NCBI RefSeq assembly: GCF_014385435.1
Contig: NZ_JACSUD010000011.1
Span: 21,840 to 85,839 of the forward strand
Reading direction: 5' to 3'
Length of the DNA stretch: 64,000 bases
DNA from: Alloprevotella sp. Lung230
GTDB lineage: Bacteria > Bacteroidota > Bacteroidia > Bacteroidales > Bacteroidaceae
Shown: piece after piece, positions 41,258 to 50,857 of the stretch
Layout: every line of letters begins with the position of its first letter
How positions within the stretch are numbered: the stretch's first letter is position 1
Program-made: the position numbers and the translations under genes
The notes under the pieces: model-generated
Databases searched by the model: none
What the model was told of the DNA's origin: nothing
The model's input: only the letters and a program-made list of their open reading frames with translations

Positions 41258-44218
41258 ATGCTGTCCAAACAAAAGCTCAATCAGATTTTTCTGAAAGACA
41301 CTTCGTTCGTCAATTTGATGACGCGCCGCGTGTTTAACATCCTCATCTTGGCCAACCCCTACGATGCCTTCATGCTGGAGGACGATGGGCGCATTGACGA
41401 GAAACTCTTCGACGAATATGCCGCACTCTCGCTGCGATATCCGCCTCGCTTCATGCTGGCCGCCTCGGCCGAAGAAGCGTGGGGCGAACTGGAGCGCACA
41501 CCGTTCGACCTCGTCATTGTCATGCCGGGCACGGACAACGGCGAAACCTTCGACATCGCCCGCGCCATCAAAGAGCGCTACACCGCCATCCCCCTCGTGG
41601 TGCTCACGCCCTTCAGCCACGGCATCACTGCGCGTATGGAGCACGAGGACCTGAGTATCTTCGAATACGTCTTCTGCTGGCTGGGCAACACCGACCTCCT
41701 CCTCTCCATCATCAAGCTCATTGAGGACAAAATGAACCTCGATCACGACATCGAGGAGGGGGGCGTGCAGATGATTCTCCTCGTGGAGGACAGCATCCGC
41801 TTCTACTCCTCTGTGCTGCCGGAACTCTACAAGTTTGTGCTGCAACAAAGTAAGGATTTTGCCACCGAAGCCCTCAACGGCCACCAACGTACCCTGCGCA
41901 TGCGCGGTCGGCCGAAGATTGTGTTGGCACGCAACTACGAAGAAGCCCTCGCCCTCTACGAGCGCCACCCCAAACAGGTGCTGGGCGTCATCACCGATGC
42001 GCGCTATCCCAAAGCCGGACAGGTCGATGCGCGAGCGGGCGTGAAACTGCTGGCCGAACTCCGGACGCGCGACCCTTTCCTCCCCCTCATTCTCCAATCG
42101 GCCGAGACGGAGAACATGCATAGTGCTGCCATCTATGGAGCCGACTTCATCGACAAAAATTCGAAGAAGATGAACATCGACCTGCGCGACGCCATCAAGG
42201 TGCACTTCGGCTTCGGCGACTTCGTCTTCCGCGACCCCACGACCTTCGAACCTGTGGCGCGGGTGCGGACGCTCAAAGAACTGCAAACCGCCATTTTCAA
42301 AGTGCCCGCCCAATCGCTGCTCTACCACATCTCCCGCAACCACGTGTCGCGCTGGTTGCGCAGCCGCGCCATGTTTCCGTTGGCCGAACTCATCCGCTCC
42401 CTCTCGTGGAATGAGTTGCAGGACCTCGATGCCCACCGACAAATCATCTTTGATGCCATCGTGAGCTACCGCCGCATGAAGAACCAAGGCGTGGTGGCGG
42501 TGTTCGAACGCAATCGCTTCGACCAATACTCCAACTTTGCCCGTATCGGCGAAGGCTCGCTGGGTGGAAAAGGACGCGGTTTGGCCTTTATCGACAACAT
42601 CATCAAGCGCCATCCCACGGTCAACCGCTTCGACAATGCCACGGTGATGATTCCGAAGACGGTGGTCCTCTGCACCGACATCTTCGAGGAGTTCATGGAC
42701 ACCAACGACCTTTATCCCATCGCCCTCTCCGATGCCGACGACAGCGAAATCCTCGCCGCCTTCCGCGCTGCCCATCTGCCGCGCCGCCTGCTGGGCGATT
42801 TCCTCACCTACATCGAAGCCACGCAAAGTCCTGTGGCCGTGCGCTCAAGTTCGCTCCTCGAAGACAGCCACTACCAGCCTTTTGCCGGTATCTACAACAC
42901 TTATATGGTGCCCTATCTCGACGACCGCCGCCGGATGCTCCTCATGCTTTCTGATGCCATCAAGGGCGTCTATGCTTCGGTCTACTTCAAGGACTCGAAA
43001 GCCTACATGCAGGCCACGCGCAACGTCATCGACCAAGAGAAGATGGCCGTCATCATCCAAGAGGTCGTGGGGCAGCAACACGGCACGCGCTTCTATCCTG
43101 CCATCTCGGGCGTGGGGCGCTCGCTCAACTACTATCCCATCAACGATGAGCGCGCCGACGAAGGCATCGTCAGCCTCGCCCTCGGTCTGGGCAAGTACAT
43201 CGTCGACGGCGGCCTCACCCTCCGCGTCTGCCCTCACCATCCGGCCAAGGTGCTCCAAACATCCGAAACGGAGATTGCTCTGCGCGAAACGCAGACGCGC
43301 TTCTACGCCCTTGACCTCACCAACAGGGGCGACAACTTCTCCATCGACGACAGTTTCAATCTCCTTCGCCTCCCCGTCAAGGAGGCCGAAAAGGACGGCA
43401 GCCTCCAATTCATCGCCTCCACCTACAATGCGACCGACCAAGTCATCTATCCCGGCGTCTATCCCGGCGGCCGCAAAATCATGAGCTTCGTGGGCGTGTT
43501 GGAACACGACGTGGTGCCGCTTCCCACCCTCCTGCAAGAGATTTTGCACCTCGGACAGCAAGAAATGCGCCGCCCCGTCGAGATTGAGTTTGCCGTCAAT
43601 ATCAACGCTGCCGACCGCTCCTGCACTTTCTATCTCCTGCAAATCCGTCCGATGGTCGATGTGAAAAGCGACGTCCACATCGACCTGTCCACCATCGACG
43701 ATGCCCGCGTTATCCTCCGCAGCGACAACAGCCTCGGCCACGGACAGCCGGACGACATTGCCGACATCGTCTACGTCAAAACCGAAGGCTACCGCCCCGC
43801 CGACAATCCCACCATCGCGCAGGAGATTGAGCGCATCAACGCCCGCTTCCTTGCCGAAGGCCGCCACTACGTCCTCGTCGGCCCCGGCCGTTGGGGCTCG
43901 AGTGACCCTTGGCTCGGCATCCCCGTGAAGTGGCCGGCCATCTCCGCTGCCCGCATCATCGTGGAAGCCGGACTCACCCACCACCGCGTCGAACCCTCCC
44001 AGGGCACACATTTCTTCCAAAACCTCACCTCTTTCGGGGTGGGCTATTTCACCATCAACGACTTCATCGGCGACGGCACGTACCACCAAGCCCTCCTCAA
44101 CGACCTCCCTGCCGTCGAGGAGACGGACCACGTGCGCCACGTGCGCTTTCCCCGTCCGCTCACCATCAAGATGGACGGCAAGAAAAAGCTCGGTTTCGTC
44201 CTCCTCCCCGAGGAGTGA
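41258..44218 (+). CDS. Receiver-domain/PPDK_N fusion protein
   Basis: A 986-residue cytosolic protein. The start at 41258 (MLSKQKLNQIFLKDTSF) is chosen because the upstream extension has an unlikely composition. Residues 25-140 look like a receiver domain without a phosphoryl-accepting aspartate (DLVIVMPGTDNG). Residues 170-340 look like a complete receiver: acidic pair in LLVEDS, phosphoryl site in VITDARYP, switch residue in LILQSAE and lysine in FIDKNSKK. Residues 400-900 are a PEP/pyruvate-binding ATP-grasp domain (PPDK_N) with ARIGEGSLGGKGRGLAFID, SPVAVRSSSLLEDS and YLLQIRP. The phosphohistidine swivel and PEP TIM-barrel domains of PEP synthase are absent, so it cannot be a normal PEP synthase. 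Confidence 0.85.
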   Translation: MLSKQKLNQIFLKDTSFVNLMTRRVFNILILANPYDAFMLEDDGRIDEKLFDEYAALSLRYPPRFMLAASAEEAWGELERTPFDLVIVMPGTDNGETFDIARAIKERYTAIPLVVLTPFSHGITARMEHEDLSIFEYVFCWLGNTDLLLSIIKLIEDKMNLDHDIEEGGVQMILLVEDSIRFYSSVLPELYKFVLQQSKDFATEALNGHQRTLRMRGRPKIVLARNYEEALALYERHPKQVLGVITDARYPKAGQVDARAGVKLLAELRTRDPFLPLILQSAETENMHSAAIYGADFIDKNSKKMNIDLRDAIKVHFGFGDFVFRDPTTFEPVARVRTLKELQTAIFKVPAQSLLYHISRNHVSRWLRSRAMFPLAELIRSLSWNELQDLDAHRQIIFDAIVSYRRMKNQGVVAVFERNRFDQYSNFARIGEGSLGGKGRGLAFIDNIIKRHPTVNRFDNATVMIPKTVVLCTDIFEEFMDTNDLYPIALSDADDSEILAAFRAAHLPRRLLGDFLTYIEATQSPVAVRSSSLLEDSHYQPFAGIYNTYMVPYLDDRRRMLLMLSDAIKGVYASVYFKDSKAYMQATRNVIDQEKMAVIIQEVVGQQHGTRFYPAISGVGRSLNYYPINDERADEGIVSLALGLGKYIVDGGLTLRVCPHHPAKVLQTSETEIALRETQTRFYALDLTNRGDNFSIDDSFNLLRLPVKEAEKDGSLQFIASTYNATDQVIYPGVYPGGRKIMSFVGVLEHDVVPLPTLLQEILHLGQQEMRRPVEIEFAVNINAADRSCTFYLLQIRPMVDVKSDVHIDLSTIDDARVILRSDNSLGHGQPDDIADIVYVKTEGYRPADNPTIAQEIERINARFLAEGRHYVLVGPGRWGSSDPWLGIPVKWPAISAARIIVEAGLTHHRVEPSQGTHFFQNLTSFGVGYFTINDFIGDGTYHQALLNDLPAVEETDHVRHVRFPRPLTIKMDGKKKLGFVLLPEE

Positions 44219-44308
44219 TGCCGTGATGTGCCGCGTTCATTGCGGCATACAGTCATCGACATTTACGACGGCAGCCCGCGTTGCTGCGCCTGAATTGTGC
44301 ATCGTCCC

Positions 44309-44395
44309 CTCGCGAAGGAACAAACGTCTCTTCGCGAGGGGACGAATGTCTCTTCCCGAAGGAACGAATGTCCCTTCCCGAAGGGACGAACGCTG
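44309..44395. repeat. 22-bp tandem palindromic array
   Basis: Four units of the type TTCsCGAAGGrACGAAyGTC, with the CsCG core at 44311, 44333, 44355 and 44377, exactly 22 bp apart. It lies in the 412-nt gap before the ferredoxin gene. Frames that cross it on both strands are low-complexity and not genes. Confidence 0.85.
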
Positions 44396-44516
44396 CCTGA
44401 GGTTTGCGGGCGCGGGCGACACAGCGCAGGACGTGCGGCAGCTTTTGCGAAACGCTGAAACGGCTCTCGCGGCAAAAAAACTCCCTGCAAAATTTGGTGC
44501 GCTCAAAAGTTTGCCG

Positions 44517-44524
44517 TACTTTTG
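44517..44524 (+). promoter_or_regulatory. Promoter of the ferredoxin gene
   Basis: TACTTTTG, with TTG at 44494-44496 spaced 20 nt upstream, the best -33/-7 pair in the window. Leader of about 100 nt. Confidence 0.7.
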
Positions 44525-44630
44525 CAGCAGACATGACGACAACGTGCCGAATGAAGCCCGCAAAGCTCCATTCGGCATCTCATCTACCCACATACATAAC
44601 ATACACATAACTCTTTAAATTCTTATCACA

Positions 44631-44798
44631 ATGGCTCACATTATCTCTAACGATTGCATTGCCTGCGGCACTTGCATCGACGAATGTCCCACTGCCTCCA
44701 TCAGCGAAGGCGAAATCTATGCTATCGCTGCCGACACCTGCATCGACTGCGGCGCTTGCGCAGACGTTTGTCCCACAGGCTCGATTTCTCAGGCTTAA
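44631..44798 (+). CDS. 2[4Fe-4S] ferredoxin
   Basis: A 55-residue electron carrier, starting MAHIISNDCIACGTCIDECP. Two CxxCxxCxxxCP motifs are complete (CIACGTCIDECP and CIDCGACADVCP), so it should bind two [4Fe-4S] clusters as in clostridial ferredoxins. It is monocistronic, with its own promoter and a strong hairpin behind it. Confidence 0.95.
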   Translation: MAHIISNDCIACGTCIDECPTASISEGEIYAIAADTCIDCGACADVCPTGSISQA

Positions 44799-44820
44799 TC
44801 GCACTTCGGTGCTCACCCCA

Positions 44821-44864
44821 ACGACAACGGCCGGCTTTCCTTGCGGAGAGCCGGCCGTTGTCGT
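44821..44864. terminator. Terminator between ferredoxin and the YitT gene
   Basis: A perfect 16-bp stem (ACGACAACGGCCGGCT with 44849-44864) and a 12-nt loop. There is no clear T-run. Confidence 0.65.
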
Positions 44865-44935
44865 ATGGGCGAGGGTGGTGCGGAGGGGAGATTGCGCGAA
44901 GCATGCTGCCCGAAGCGAGGAGCGCGTGCGTGTCG

Positions 44936-45949
44936 CTATTCGGGGTGCAACTCGCCGGCGAGAGGGAGCGGCCTCCAGCCTTCGCCGTAGGTGGCTTGGG
45001 CATCGCTCACAATCACAAAGGCGCGAGGGTCAACCTCTTGCACCTTGGTCTTGACCGCCGTAATTTCCTTGTTCGACACGACGAGGAAAAGCATTTCCTT
45101 ATCTTCCTGCGTGTAGAGGCCGCTGCTTTTGATGCGGGTGGCCGAGCGGTCGAGCGTTTGGAGAATGAATTCGCGCAACTCCTCATTGGGGCGGCTGGAG
45201 ATGACGAACACGAGTTTGTCGTCCTGCGCTCCGTTGATGACATAGGCGATGGTTTTTGATGAAACGAAGATAGCGATGAGCGAATAGAACGACAAGTGCC
45301 ATGAGGGAGCGTCGCCGCCGGCTTCCACATTGCCCAAACCGAGGCCGAACACGAGCAAACCGGAAAGCACCACGATGGCATCGCAAATCAGAATGCCGTT
45401 GGAGAAGCGCACGTTGAGGTATTTTTGCAGGAACATCGCCACGATGTCCGTACCTCCCGTGGTGGCTTGTTGGCGCACCACAAAACCGCAACCCAATCCG
45501 ATGGTGGCCGCACCGATAATGGTGGTGAGCATCAGGTGTTGGCTCATGTTGATCACCCCTCCGCAAAGTTCGGCAGGATTGAGCGCGTGGAGCGCTTCGG
45601 CATTGGGATAGGCCAAATCAGAGAGGATGTTCATAATCAGAGGCGTGATGAGCGCCGCAAAGATGGTGCGCGACCCAATTTTAGAGCCTAAGAAAATGGC
45701 CGCAAGGATGAGGAGGGGGACATCGAAAAACCAACCGAAAGTTCCGACCTGGATGGTGGGAAACAAACTGTGGAGCACGATGCCGGCGCCATACACACCG
45801 CCGGGAACAATGCGGTAAGGGTTGATGAAAAACACGAAGCCGGCACACATAATCGTGATGCCCACAATGATTTTAATCCAAGTGAACCACCAGTTGAATT
45901 GTCGGGCGGGCTGCGTCCAATGCGCCATGCCTGTTTTGAAGTTGTTCAT
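44936..45949 (-). CDS. YitT family membrane protein
   Basis: A 337-residue inner-membrane protein. Five or six helices lie in residues 25-215 (IIVGITIMCAGFVFFINPYRIVPGGVYGAGIVL is the family signature), and a soluble DUF2179-type domain follows (VFVISSRPNEELREFILQTLDRSATRIKSSGLYT). Function unknown; YitT proteins may be transporters. It lies 66 nt after the nucleoside transporter gene and may share its transcript. Confidence 0.9.
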   Translation of the reverse strand: MNNFKTGMAHWTQPARQFNWWFTWIKIIVGITIMCAGFVFFINPYRIVPGGVYGAGIVLHSLFPTIQVGTFGWFFDVPLLILAAIFLGSKIGSRTIFAALITPLIMNILSDLAYPNAEALHALNPAELCGGVINMSQHLMLTTIIGAATIGLGCGFVVRQQATTGGTDIVAMFLQKYLNVRFSNGILICDAIVVLSGLLVFGLGLGNVEAGGDAPSWHLSFYSLIAIFVSSKTIAYVINGAQDDKLVFVISSRPNEELREFILQTLDRSATRIKSSGLYTQEDKEMLFLVVSNKEITAVKTKVQEVDPRAFVIVSDAQATYGEGWRPLPLAGELHPE

Positions 45950-46015
45950 GCGTTAAGTTGAGGTTGAGGCAAGGGCGGAAGGCCGATGCCGAGAGTGTGA
46001 AGTGAGGGAAGAAAA

Positions 46016-47278
46016 TTAAGACTTGACCACTTTCTTTTCGCGGAAGATGATGAGGAAAGCCACCGCTACGAGCAGCGCGTAAACCGCAAAGATGCCCCAC
46101 ACCGTAGACCAGTTGCCCACCATCACGCCGCCTTCGTTGCTGACGTAGCAATTGACCACCCATTGTGCGCCGAGTGTACCCACCGAAGCACCGATGCCGT
46201 TGGTCATGAGCATAAAGAGCCCCTGTGCACTGGAGCGAAGGGCAGGATCGGCCTCCTTGTCGACGAAGAGCGAGCCGGAGACATTGAAGAAGTCGAAGGC
46301 CACGCCGTAGACAATCATAGAGAGGATGAAGAGGGTAACACCCGGGAAGGCGGGATTGCCCACGGAGAAGAATCCAAAGCGAAGCACCCAGGCAAACATG
46401 GCGATGAGCATCACCGTCTTGATGCCGAAGCGGCGGAGGAAGAAGGGGATGAGCAGGATGCAGAAGGTCTCGGAGATTTGCGAGAGAGAGATGAGCAGAT
46501 TGGCGTGGTCTACGAAAAACTCACCCTTATAGGCTGCATCGACACCGAAACTGGTGATGAAGGGGTTGGCATAGCCGTTGGTGATTTGCAGGCTCACGCC
46601 CAGCAACATCGAGAAGATGAAGAAAAGTGCCATGCGACGTTGCCCGAACAAACGGAAAGCGTCCAGTCCCAAAGCCTGAACGAGGTCTTTGCGTTCGCCC
46701 TTCGGTGCCGTGGGGCAGGAGGGGAGGGTCAGCGCATAGGCTGCCAACAGCAAACTCCAAGCGGCGGAGACGAAAAATTGGATTTCGGTGCTTTGCCAGC
46801 CCGACAAGTCCACAATCCACATGGAAATGATGAACCCGATCGTACCGAAGATGCGGATGGGCGGGAAAGCCTTGACCGTGTCGAGCCCTGCGCGGTCGAG
46901 GGCGTTGTAGGAAACGGAATTGGTCAACGCGAGCGTGGGCATATAGGCCGCTACGCTGAGGGTGTAAACCGGAAAGAGGGTGCTGAAATTATGGTGTCCC
47001 AAAGCGGCCAACACACCTACGGCAATCATCGAAATCGCCGCGACGAAATGGCAGAGGGAGAGCATGCGTTGTGCCGGTATCCAGCGGTCGGCCACAATGC
47101 CGACAATGGCGGGCATGAAGATGGACACAAGTCCTTGTACGGTGTAAAACCAACCGATGTGAGCACCCATACCGACACCTGCAAGGAAAGTTCCCATGGA
47201 AATCAGGTAGGCACCCCAAACGGCAAATTCGAGAAAATTCATCGCGATGAGTCTCGCTTTGATGAAATTGTTGTTCAT
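46016..47278 (-). CDS. Nucleoside:H+ symporter family transporter (NupG type)
   Basis: A 420-residue major-facilitator protein with about twelve helices. MNFLEFAVWGAYLISMGTFL, SMIAVGVLAALGHHNF and LTNSVSYNALDRAG are typical of the NHS family, which imports nucleosides with protons. Its substrate range cannot be read from the sequence. A TAAATTTG box lies 43 nt before the start. Confidence 0.87.
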   Translation of the reverse strand: MNNNFIKARLIAMNFLEFAVWGAYLISMGTFLAGVGMGAHIGWFYTVQGLVSIFMPAIVGIVADRWIPAQRMLSLCHFVAAISMIAVGVLAALGHHNFSTLFPVYTLSVAAYMPTLALTNSVSYNALDRAGLDTVKAFPPIRIFGTIGFIISMWIVDLSGWQSTEIQFFVSAAWSLLLAAYALTLPSCPTAPKGERKDLVQALGLDAFRLFGQRRMALFFIFSMLLGVSLQITNGYANPFITSFGVDAAYKGEFFVDHANLLISLSQISETFCILLIPFFLRRFGIKTVMLIAMFAWVLRFGFFSVGNPAFPGVTLFILSMIVYGVAFDFFNVSGSLFVDKEADPALRSSAQGLFMLMTNGIGASVGTLGAQWVVNCYVSNEGGVMVGNWSTVWGIFAVYALLVAVAFLIIFREKKVVKS

Positions 47279-47321
47279 GTTGTTTTGGTAAAGATTAGGG
47301 TTGTGAAGTGAGTTCGAAATG

Positions 47322-47329
47322 CAAATTTA
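47322..47329 (-). promoter_or_regulatory. -7 box for the NupG-type gene
   Basis: TAAATTTG on the minus strand, 43 nt before the ATG at 47278. Confidence 0.6.
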
Positions 47330-47387
47330 GTGCAAAAGCCGAAGAATGCCAAGTAGACGTGCAAGTTTTTTCGATATTATGCGCACA

Positions 47388-47432
47388 AAGGCGGTGTTTC
47401 AGCGCGAAAAGCCCTGAAACACCGCCTTTTTC
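47388..47432. terminator. Terminator of uvrA
   Basis: A 15-bp perfect stem (AAGGCGGTGTTTCAG, 47388-47402, with 47414-47428) lies 19 nt past the uvrA stop. Confidence 0.75.
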
Positions 47433-47447
47433 GGGGAGGGAGGGAAG

Positions 47448-50369
47448 TCAATTCAATTTCTCACTCAGGTAGCGAGCGGTGTAGCCCTTGCCGGCGCGCA
47501 CCATCTCTTCGGGCGTACCGGCAAACACGAGTTCGCCGCCGGCAGCACCGCCTTCGGGGCCGAGGTCGATGACGTGGTCGGCGGTTTTCACCACATCAAG
47601 GTTGTGCTCGATCACCACCAGCGTGTGGCCGCGCTCGATGAGGGCATCGAAAGCGCGGAGCAGGCGGTGGATGTCGTGGAAGTGAAGACCCGTGGTGGGC
47701 TCGTCGAAGATGAAAAGCGTGGGTTCGCTGCGCTCCTGGCTGAGGTAGTAAGCCAGTTTGACGCGCTGGTTTTCACCGCCCGAAAGGGTGGACGACGACT
47801 GCCCCAGTTTGATGTAGCCCAGCCCCACGTCTTGCAGCGGCCGCAGGCGTTTGGTCACCTTCTTGGCCTGATGGGCATCGAAAAACTCGATGGCCTGATC
47901 GACCGTCATGTCGAGGATGTCGTAGATGTTCTTGTCGTGGAATTTCACTTCCAATACCTCGGATTTGAAGCGCTGACCGTGGCAACTCTCGCACTCCAGC
48001 ACGAGGTCGGCCATAAACTGCATCTCGATGCGCACGGTGCCCTCGCCCTTGCACTCCTCGCACCGACCGCCGTCGGTATTGAAGGAGAAGAAGGCGGGTG
48101 TCATCTCCATTTGTTTGGCCAAAGGCTGGTCGGCCATCAAGCGCCGGATTTCGTCGTAGGCCTTGACGTAGGTCACGGGGTTGGAGCGCGAGGACTTGCC
48201 GATGGGGTTTTGGTCGATGAAGTCGACAGCCCGGAGGGCATCGAGATCGCCGGTGAGGTCGATGTGCTCCCCGGGGCGGTCGGCACCCTCCCCGAGGTGG
48301 CGTTGCAGTGCACGGTAGAAGATGTCGCGCACAAGGGTGGATTTGCCCGAACCCGACACACCGGTCACCACGGTGAGCACATTGAGCGGGAAGTCCACGT
48401 CGATGCCTTTCAGATTGTTGTGGCGCGCACCGACCACGCGGATGGCGCGATTCCACCGGCGGCGTGTGGCGGGGACGTCTATCCTTTCTGCCCCCGTGAG
48501 AAAGTTGAGGGTGTGGCTCTGCGGGTGGGGTGAATTTACCTCAGAGGTAGTTTTTTCTAGCTCTGAGGTAGAATTTTTTACCTCTGAGGTAGATTTTTTT
48601 AGTACTGAGGTAGTTTTTGCGGCAGTGCTTTTCCCCTTCAAAGCCGTGGTCACTTGTCCCTTCCAGACCACCTCGCCGCCCAAGCGTCCGGCATCGGGAC
48701 CAATGTCGATGAGATAGTCGGCCGCGCGCATAATGTCCTCATCGTGTTCCACCACAATCACCGTGTTGCCCAAGTCGCGGAGGGCTTTGAGGACGTGGAT
48801 GAGGCGGTCGGTGTCGCGAGAGTGAAGCCCGATGGAGGGCTCGTCGAGGATGTAGAGGCTGCCCACGAGCGAACTGCCCAAAGAGGTGGCGAGGTTGATG
48901 CGCTGACTTTCGCCGCCAGAGAGGGAGTTGCTCAGGCGGTCGAGGGTGAGGTAGGACAGGCCCACCTCTTGGAGGAAGCGCAGGCGGGTGCGGATTTCGG
49001 TGAGCAGCCGCGTGGCCACCTGTGTCTCGTGGGGCGTGAGGGTGAGGGCGTCAAACCACGCCGCGAGTTCGCTCACGGGACGGCGCACCAGTTCGGCGAT
49101 GGTCGCGCCTCCCACCCGCACATAGAGGGCTTCGGGGCGCAGTCGGGCACCGTGGCACGCAGGGCAGTCGGTCTTGCCGCGATAGCGCGCGAGCATGACG
49201 CGGTATTGGATTTTGTACTGATTTTCTTCGAGCATACGGAAGAACGTGTCGATGCAGACATCGCCTTCTTCGTCGCTCCATGCCATCCCTTCACCGCCAT
49301 GCCAGAGGAGGTCGCGCTGTGCGGGGGTGAGGTTGAAGTAGGGCTCAAAGATGGGGAAATTGTGGGCAGCGGCTTTGCGCATGAACTCTTGCAGCCAGAT
49401 GCCCATCTTCTCTCCGCGCCAGCACATCACCGCCCCATCATGGACGGAGAGGGCACGGTTGGGCACGACAAGACTCTCGTCGATGCCGATGACGCGGCCG
49501 AAACCCTCGCACTTGGGGCAGGCACCCACAGGGGAGTTGAAGGAAAAAAAATTGTCGCTCGGGTCTTCAAATTTGATACCGTCGGCTTCAAAGCGGGTCG
49601 AGAACCTTTCGAGCGCGCCGTCCGGATAGAAGCGCAACAGGCATTCCCCATCGCCTTCAAAGAGTGCCGTTTCGACAGAGTCGGTGAGGCGCGAAACGCC
49701 GTCCTTCGAACTGTCCACCACCAAGCGGTCGAGCAGCAGGAACAAACGGCCTTCGGCCTGCGCGGCTTCGTGGCGGGCAATGGCGGCTTCGCTTTCTATC
49801 GCCTCGTCCATGCGCACCATCTCGCCGTCGAAATCGAGACGTGAGAGTCCTTGCTGCATCAGCACCTCCATTTGCTCTTTGAAACTGCGGTCTGTGCGGG
49901 GTGGGAGAGGGGCGAGCACCGTAAATCGTGTGCCGGCAGGGTGGCGGAGGGCGGCGGCTACGACATCGTCGGCACTGTGGCGGCGCACCTCCTCACCGCT
50001 CACAGGCGAAAAGGTGCGGCCGATGCGGGCAAAGAGGAGGCGGAGATATTCGTAGATTTCGGTGCTTGTGCCCACGGTGGAACGAGGGTTGCGGCTTGTC
50101 ACCTTCTGCTCAATGGCAATGGCGGGAGGCAGCCCTTTGATGTAGTCGCATTCGGGTTTGTTCATGCGGCCGAGAAACTGGCGGGCATAGGCCGAAAGGC
50201 TCTCTACATAGCGGCGCTGCCCTTCGGCATAGAGGGTGTCGAAAGCCAACGACGACTTGCCCGACCCCGAAAGGCCGGTAATGACCACCAGTTTGTCGCG
50301 CGGGATGTCGATGTCGATATTCTTCAGGTTGTTCACGCGCGCGCCTTTCACGATGATGGCATTGTCCAT
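47448..50369 (-). CDS. uvrA: Excinuclease ABC subunit UvrA with a repeat-encoded insert
   Basis: DNA-damage recognition ATPase of nucleotide excision repair, 973 residues from ATG 50369 ([20 protein letters not shown]). Family length is about 940. Two Walker A motifs ([14 protein letters not shown] and [11 protein letters not shown]), two LSGGE signatures and the zinc-finger cysteines ([28 protein letters not shown]) are all present. Residues about 586-612, in the linker between the two ATPase halves, are a repeat [28 protein letters not shown]. It is encoded by the 21-bp palindrome array at 48539-48613, an array that is otherwise intergenic. No active-site residue is disrupted. Confidence 0.95.
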   Translation of the reverse strand: MDNAIIVKGARVNNLKNIDIDIPRDKLVVITGLSGSGKSSLAFDTLYAEGQRRYVESLSAYARQFLGRMNKPECDYIKGLPPAIAIEQKVTSRNPRSTVGTSTEIYEYLRLLFARIGRTFSPVSGEEVRRHSADDVVAAALRHPAGTRFTVLAPLPPRTDRSFKEQMEVLMQQGLSRLDFDGEMVRMDEAIESEAAIARHEAAQAEGRLFLLLDRLVVDSSKDGVSRLTDSVETALFEGDGECLLRFYPDGALERFSTRFEADGIKFEDPSDNFFSFNSPVGACPKCEGFGRVIGIDESLVVPNRALSVHDGAVMCWRGEKMGIWLQEFMRKAAAHNFPIFEPYFNLTPAQRDLLWHGGEGMAWSDEEGDVCIDTFFRMLEENQYKIQYRVMLARYRGKTDCPACHGARLRPEALYVRVGGATIAELVRRPVSELAAWFDALTLTPHETQVATRLLTEIRTRLRFLQEVGLSYLTLDRLSNSLSGGESQRINLATSLGSSLVGSLYILDEPSIGLHSRDTDRLIHVLKALRDLGNTVIVVEHDEDIMRAADYLIDIGPDAGRLGGEVVWKGQVTTALKGKSTAAKTTSVLKKSTSEVKNSTSELEKTTSEVNSPHPQSHTLNFLTGAERIDVPATRRRWNRAIRVVGARHNNLKGIDVDFPLNVLTVVTGVSGSGKSTLVRDIFYRALQRHLGEGADRPGEHIDLTGDLDALRAVDFIDQNPIGKSSRSNPVTYVKAYDEIRRLMADQPLAKQMEMTPAFFSFNTDGGRCEECKGEGTVRIEMQFMADLVLECESCHGQRFKSEVLEVKFHDKNIYDILDMTVDQAIEFFDAHQAKKVTKRLRPLQDVGLGYIKLGQSSSTLSGGENQRVKLAYYLSQERSEPTLFIFDEPTTGLHFHDIHRLLRAFDALIERGHTLVVIEHNLDVVKTADHVIDLGPEGGAAGGELVFAGTPEEMVRAGKGYTARYLSEKLN
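48539..48613. repeat. 21-bp palindrome array inside uvrA, locus 4
   Basis: Four units start at 48539, 48560, 48581 and 48602, 21 bp apart. The unit length keeps the reading frame, and each unit adds seven residues to UvrA. Confidence 0.92.
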
Positions 50370-50380
50370 AAGCAGAGAGG

Positions 50381-50400
50381 ATGAGTAGGTGTTCAAAATA
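50381..50400 (+). repeat. MITE-end-like motif in the uvrA leader
   Basis: ATGAGTAGGTGTTCAAAATA matches the terminal repeat of the 59151-59346 element. It lies between the uvrA promoter and its start. Confidence 0.55.
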
Positions 50401-50417
50401 ATGTACGGATGAGTAGG

Positions 50418-50425
50418 CAAAGGTA
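50418..50425 (-). promoter_or_regulatory. -7 box for uvrA
   Basis: TACCTTTG on the minus strand, 48 nt before the ATG at 50369. Confidence 0.6.
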
Positions 50426-50547
50426 CGAAAAAAGTTTGATGCTGCACCGCTTGCATTTCCTTTTTCCCCTTCCACGTGGTGGTTGCTCCTGCTTTTGCTT
50501 TCCCTAAAATACACTTGCGACGCAACTACTCAAAAAGTAATTGCGTC

Positions 50548-50573
50548 GCAAGAAAACGTCTGTAAGACGAATG
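50548..50573 (+). repeat. Dispersed hairpin motif, copy 3
   Basis: Identical over 24 nt to 38156-38179 (opposite strand). A second hairpin, TTGCGACGCAA with TTGCGTCGCAA, precedes it at about 50514-50551. Confidence 0.7.
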
Positions 50574-50574
50574 C

Positions 50575-50739
50575 TTAGGGTCGGTTCAAAGTTTCCTCGT
50601 TGTCCCAGATAGAACTGCCATCGTAGCCGTTGCTGAGTCCGCCGGGTGAGGTGGCTTCTTCTTGGTGGGAGGAAAGTGCCATCATGTGTTCAGAAGCAAT
50701 ATGGAGAAGGGTAACTTTGGGGGCGATATAGGATTTCAT
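50575..50739 (-). CDS. Small conserved-type protein (MKSYIAP)
   Basis: A 54-residue protein of unknown function from ATG 50739, starting MKSYIAPKVTLLHIASEHMM and ending in a glycine-, serine- and acid-rich tail. Short proteins with an M(K)xYxxPxxxxxxLxxExxM beginning are frequent in Prevotella-like genomes, as I recall it, and their role is unknown. No signal peptide is seen. It shares a strand with the secreted-protein gene upstream. Confidence 0.6.
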   Translation of the reverse strand: MKSYIAPKVTLLHIASEHMMALSSHQEEATSPGGLSNGYDGSSIWDNEETLNRP

Positions 50740-50857
50740 AAGTAGAATTTGCTGAATATAAGGTGTATGAGGTGGATTGTGCGGAGCGTGGGGGAAATGG
50801 TCTTTTGGAATAAGATGCCGGAGGTTTTGCCTCCCACGCTTCGCCAATCGTTGTTTT

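Noticed and set aside
41243..44140. Long minus-strand frames opposite the receiver/PPDK_N gene
   Set aside because: High-GC antisense shadows without motifs, while the plus strand has clear domains.
44223..44618. Frames on both strands across 44223-44618
   Set aside because: Composition comes from the 22-bp repeat array; peptides repeat on both strands, and the ferredoxin promoter lies inside.
50370..50525. N-terminal extension of UvrA upstream of 50369
   Set aside because: It would run over the promoter box and a MITE-end motif; [18 protein letters not shown] is the normal UvrA beginning.
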